Source: Anaerolineaceae bacterium
GTDB taxonomy: Bacteria; Chloroflexota; Anaerolineae; Anaerolineales; Villigracilaceae
NCBI GenBank assembly: GCA_003598975.1
Contig: QZIJ01000103.1
Location: forward strand, 1 to 50,960
Direction: 5' to 3'
DNA: 50,960 bases
Of this stretch, positions 49,213 to 50,960 are shown piece by piece. Below the pieces are notes generated by a model. That model did no database searches, was not told the DNA's origin, and worked only from the letters and a program-made list of their open reading frames with translations. Each line of letters opens with the position of its first letter. The first letter of the stretch is position 1. Position numbers and translations under genes: made by a program.

Positions 49213-50108
49213 AGCAACTCGTCATCCTCAGCGGCAAGGGCGGGACGGGCAAGACCAGTGTCACCGCCGCGTTTGCCCACCTCGCCGCGCAAAATGGTCT
49301 AGCCGGCAAAGTCATCCTTGCGGATGCAGATGTGGACGCGGCCAATCTCGAATTGGTCTTACAGCCGCGTCTGCTGGAACAGCAGGATTTCAAGGGCGGG
49401 AAAGTTGCAGTGATTGACCAGGACACCTGCGCCTCCTGCGGGGACTGTCAGGCGGTCTGCCGTTTCGATGCCATTAACTACGTTGACGGTTTGTACATGA
49501 TCGATCCCATCGCCTGTGACGGTTGCGCGGCTTGCGTCTATCAATGTCCGAGTGAAAGCATTTCCATGCGTGAGCAAATCGCGGGCAAGTTTTATTTTTC
49601 CGAGAGCCGTTATGGACCGTTGTATCACGCAAATTTATTCCCAGGGCAGGAGAATTCTGGCAAGTTGGTGACACTCGTCAAACAGCGTGCTCGCCTGCAA
49701 GCGTTGGACGAGAACCGCGAACTGGTCATCGTGGACGGGCCGCCTGGGATCGGCTGTCCCGTCATTTCGGCGGTCTCGGGCGCGGACCTGGCGTTGATCG
49801 TGGCCGAGCCAACCGTGGCGGGAGTCCACGATATGCGCCGCGCCTTGCAGACCGTCCAGCACTTTGGCATGCGGGCAATGGTATGCATCAACAAAGCGGA
49901 TATTTATCCCGCTGGTGCGGAGGAGATCGAATCGTTTTGCCGCGCAAGCGGAATCGAAACCGTCGGGAGGATTCCGTTCGATGTGACAGTGACCGCCGCG
50001 ATGGTCGCGGGCGAAGCGGTGACGGCCTTCCAGCCAGATGCCCCCTCCAGCGTCGCCATCGCCGCGGTGTGGGAACGCGTCCTCCAATCCCTGTTGCTGA
50101 AGGAATGA
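49209..50108 (+). CDS. MinD-family ATPase with ferredoxin insert, paralog 2
   Basis: A 299-residue paralog of the preceding ATPase: LSGKGGTGKTSVTAAF (about 6-21), DADVDAANLEL, [4Fe-4S] motifs CASCGDCQAVCRF and CDGCAACVYQCPSE, VIVDGPPGIGCPVISAV (Walker-B-like) and NKADIYPAG. It lacks the repeat-encoded insertion of paralog 1. The pair probably forms a heterodimer, as in Orp loci of sulfate reducers where two such ATPases bind the orange protein. ATGA overlaps on both sides indicate a coupled operon. Confidence 0.92.
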   Translation: MKQLVILSGKGGTGKTSVTAAFAHLAAQNGLAGKVILADADVDAANLELVLQPRLLEQQDFKGGKVAVIDQDTCASCGDCQAVCRFDAINYVDGLYMIDPIACDGCAACVYQCPSESISMREQIAGKFYFSESRYGPLYHANLFPGQENSGKLVTLVKQRARLQALDENRELVIVDGPPGIGCPVISAVSGADLALIVAEPTVAGVHDMRRALQTVQHFGMRAMVCINKADIYPAGAEEIESFCRASGIETVGRIPFDVTVTAAMVAGEAVTAFQPDAPSSVAIAAVWERVLQSLLLKE

Positions 50109-50401
50109 ACGAAATGACTTTGGAAGAAGAGATTCTGGAACGATTGAAAACTGTCATCGATCCCGAAACCAACACCGACGTGGTGCGGATGCGGCTGGTG
50201 GAAAATTTGTGGGCCGACGCGCTCGGCAAGGTTCGTTATACGTTTCGCCCGTCATCATTTGTGTGTCCCATTGCCGTAATGCTGGCAATGAACATCAAGA
50301 AAGCCGTGGCTGAAGTGCCTGGCGTAAAATCACAAGAAATCGCCATCGAAGGATATTTGATGGCGGATGACTTGGAAAAACTCATCAACGAGGAGATTTA
50401 A
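50105..50401 (+). CDS. MIP18/DUF59 Fe-S assembly-like protein
   Basis: A 98-residue protein of the MIP18/SufT-like (DUF59) family. Seen: ILERLKTVIDPETNTDVVRM (about 9-28) and FRPSSFVCPIAVMLAMNIKKAV with the conserved Cys. DUF59 proteins aid Fe-S cluster insertion. Its start overlaps the ATPase stop by four bases. Grouping with MinD-type ATPases and NifX-like proteins supports metal-cluster assembly. Confidence 0.88.
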   Translation: MNEMTLEEEILERLKTVIDPETNTDVVRMRLVENLWADALGKVRYTFRPSSFVCPIAVMLAMNIKKAVAEVPGVKSQEIAIEGYLMADDLEKLINEEI

Positions 50402-50402
50402 A

Positions 50403-50774
50403 ATGAAAATCGCAGTAACCGCAGAAAGCAACAATGGACTCGATAGCATGGTGGCACAGCACTTTGGTCACGCGCCCTACTTTATGCTGGTAGATGTGGA
50501 AAATGGTGAAGTGATCGCCACGCAGGCCGTTGCCAATCCGTTTGCCGAGGCGCACCAGCCTGGGCAAATCCCTGGGTTTATCCACGAGCAAAAAGCCAAT
50601 ATCATCCTGAGCGGTGGCATGGGCGGACGCGCCATCGAGTTCTTCGAGCAATTCGGCATCAAGGCCGCCACAGGCGCGAGCGGCACTGTGCGACAGTCAC
50701 TGGAAAATTATTTCGGCGGCGCATTGAAAGATGCCGCGCCGTGCGATGAAAGCGTGGCGCACGGACACGGTTAA
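50403..50774 (+). CDS. NifX/NifB-like cofactor-type protein 2
   Basis: A 123-residue protein of the NifX/Orp fold: [70 protein letters not shown], and a C-terminal HGHG tail. It differs from the first NifX-like protein and is nearer the orange-protein type. GAGGAG precedes ATG 50403, which follows the DUF59 stop by one base. The radical SAM start codon overlaps its TAA. Confidence 0.9.
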   Translation: MKIAVTAESNNGLDSMVAQHFGHAPYFMLVDVENGEVIATQAVANPFAEAHQPGQIPGFIHEQKANIILSGGMGGRAIEFFEQFGIKAATGASGTVRQSLENYFGGALKDAAPCDESVAHGHG

Positions 50775-50960
50775 TGAACTACGTCTTCGGACCCGTCCCA
50801 TCGCGGCGCCTCGGCCAGTCGCTGGGCATCGATACCATCCCGCTCAAGACCTGCAACTGGAACTGCGTCTACTGCCAGTTGGGGCGCACCGTCCCGTTGA
50901 CAAACGAGCGGAGGGAATACATCCCAAGCGCGGACATTTTAGCCGAGGTGGATGCGGCAT
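50774..50960 (+). CDS. Radical SAM protein, cut by window end
   Basis: The first 62 residues of a longer protein. [17 protein letters not shown] and the cluster motif [11 protein letters not shown] (CxxxCxxC) mark a radical SAM enzyme of the type that sits beside MinD/NifX-like genes in anaerobes. The remainder, including the substrate-binding part, lies beyond the window. It overlaps the preceding stop by one base and so belongs to the same operon. Confidence 0.9.
   Translation, partial: MNYVFGPVPSRRLGQSLGIDTIPLKTCNWNCVYCQLGRTVPLTNERREYIPSADILAEVDAA

Overview
The window is a GC-rich bacterial chromosome segment carrying mostly core and respiratory genes. No rRNA gene or other taxonomic marker is visible. 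Several traits suggest a Chloroflexota (Anaerolineae-like) anaerobe or facultative anaerobe, but this is inference from gene content. They are LysM/M23 lipoproteins, a cytosolic NAD-linked formate dehydrogenase, a multiheme cytochrome with PsrB/PsrC partners, an Orp-like MinD/NifX cluster, and many short palindromic or heptamer intergenic repeats.

Layout. 1-7189: an MFS transporter, a minus-strand run (FtcD, an M23 lipoprotein, Dcd), a CHAP-like hydrolase, a cytochrome-b5-like protein, a YHS-like protein and FdhD. 7190-9189: an AT-rich patch with a HEPN-like protein and a membrane protein, ending in a 154-bp palindromic element. 9190-15359: a NuoE-NuoF fusion and a selenocysteine-containing formate dehydrogenase alpha subunit, then ferritin-like, CBS and GNAT proteins. 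15360-17609: a second AT-rich island with gene remnants, a HEPN-like protein and an HNH nuclease. 17610-22282: three tandem LysM/M23-like lipoprotein paralogs. 22285-30115: OsmC, TlpA-like, cNMP-NifU fusion, membrane proteins, secreted or lipoprotein genes and an AlkZ-related protein. 30172-34258: a PlsC-type acyltransferase and the oxidative pentose-phosphate genes pgl, gnd and zwf.

34379-38999: SGNH protein, MBOAT acyltransferase, acyl carrier protein and fatty-acyl-AMP ligase. This has the same logic as dltD/B/C/A but with a fatty-acid activator, so it is a candidate system for acylating an envelope polymer. 39079-46399: two XRE-cupin regulators, a triheme protein, a 15-heme octaheme-tetrathionate-reductase-like cytochrome, a Tat ferredoxin (PsrB/NrfC-like), a PsrC/NrfD membrane subunit, a 47-residue membrane peptide and an ArsR regulator: a membrane electron-transfer complex. 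46479-50960: an AhpD-like protein, an autoregulated PadR repressor, and a tightly overlapping cluster (DUF5320-like, NifX-like, two MinD/ferredoxin ATPases, MIP18-like, NifX-like, radical SAM cut by the window end) resembling the Orp metal-cluster assembly locus of anaerobes.

The most striking signals are: the UGA (Sec) codon in formate dehydrogenase with a SECIS hairpin matching the E. coli fdhF type; a palindromic repeat element placed in frame inside one MinD ATPase; heptamer/octamer repeats upstream of and even inside genes; the FAAL/ACP/MBOAT/SGNH cassette; and the 15-heme cytochrome complex.
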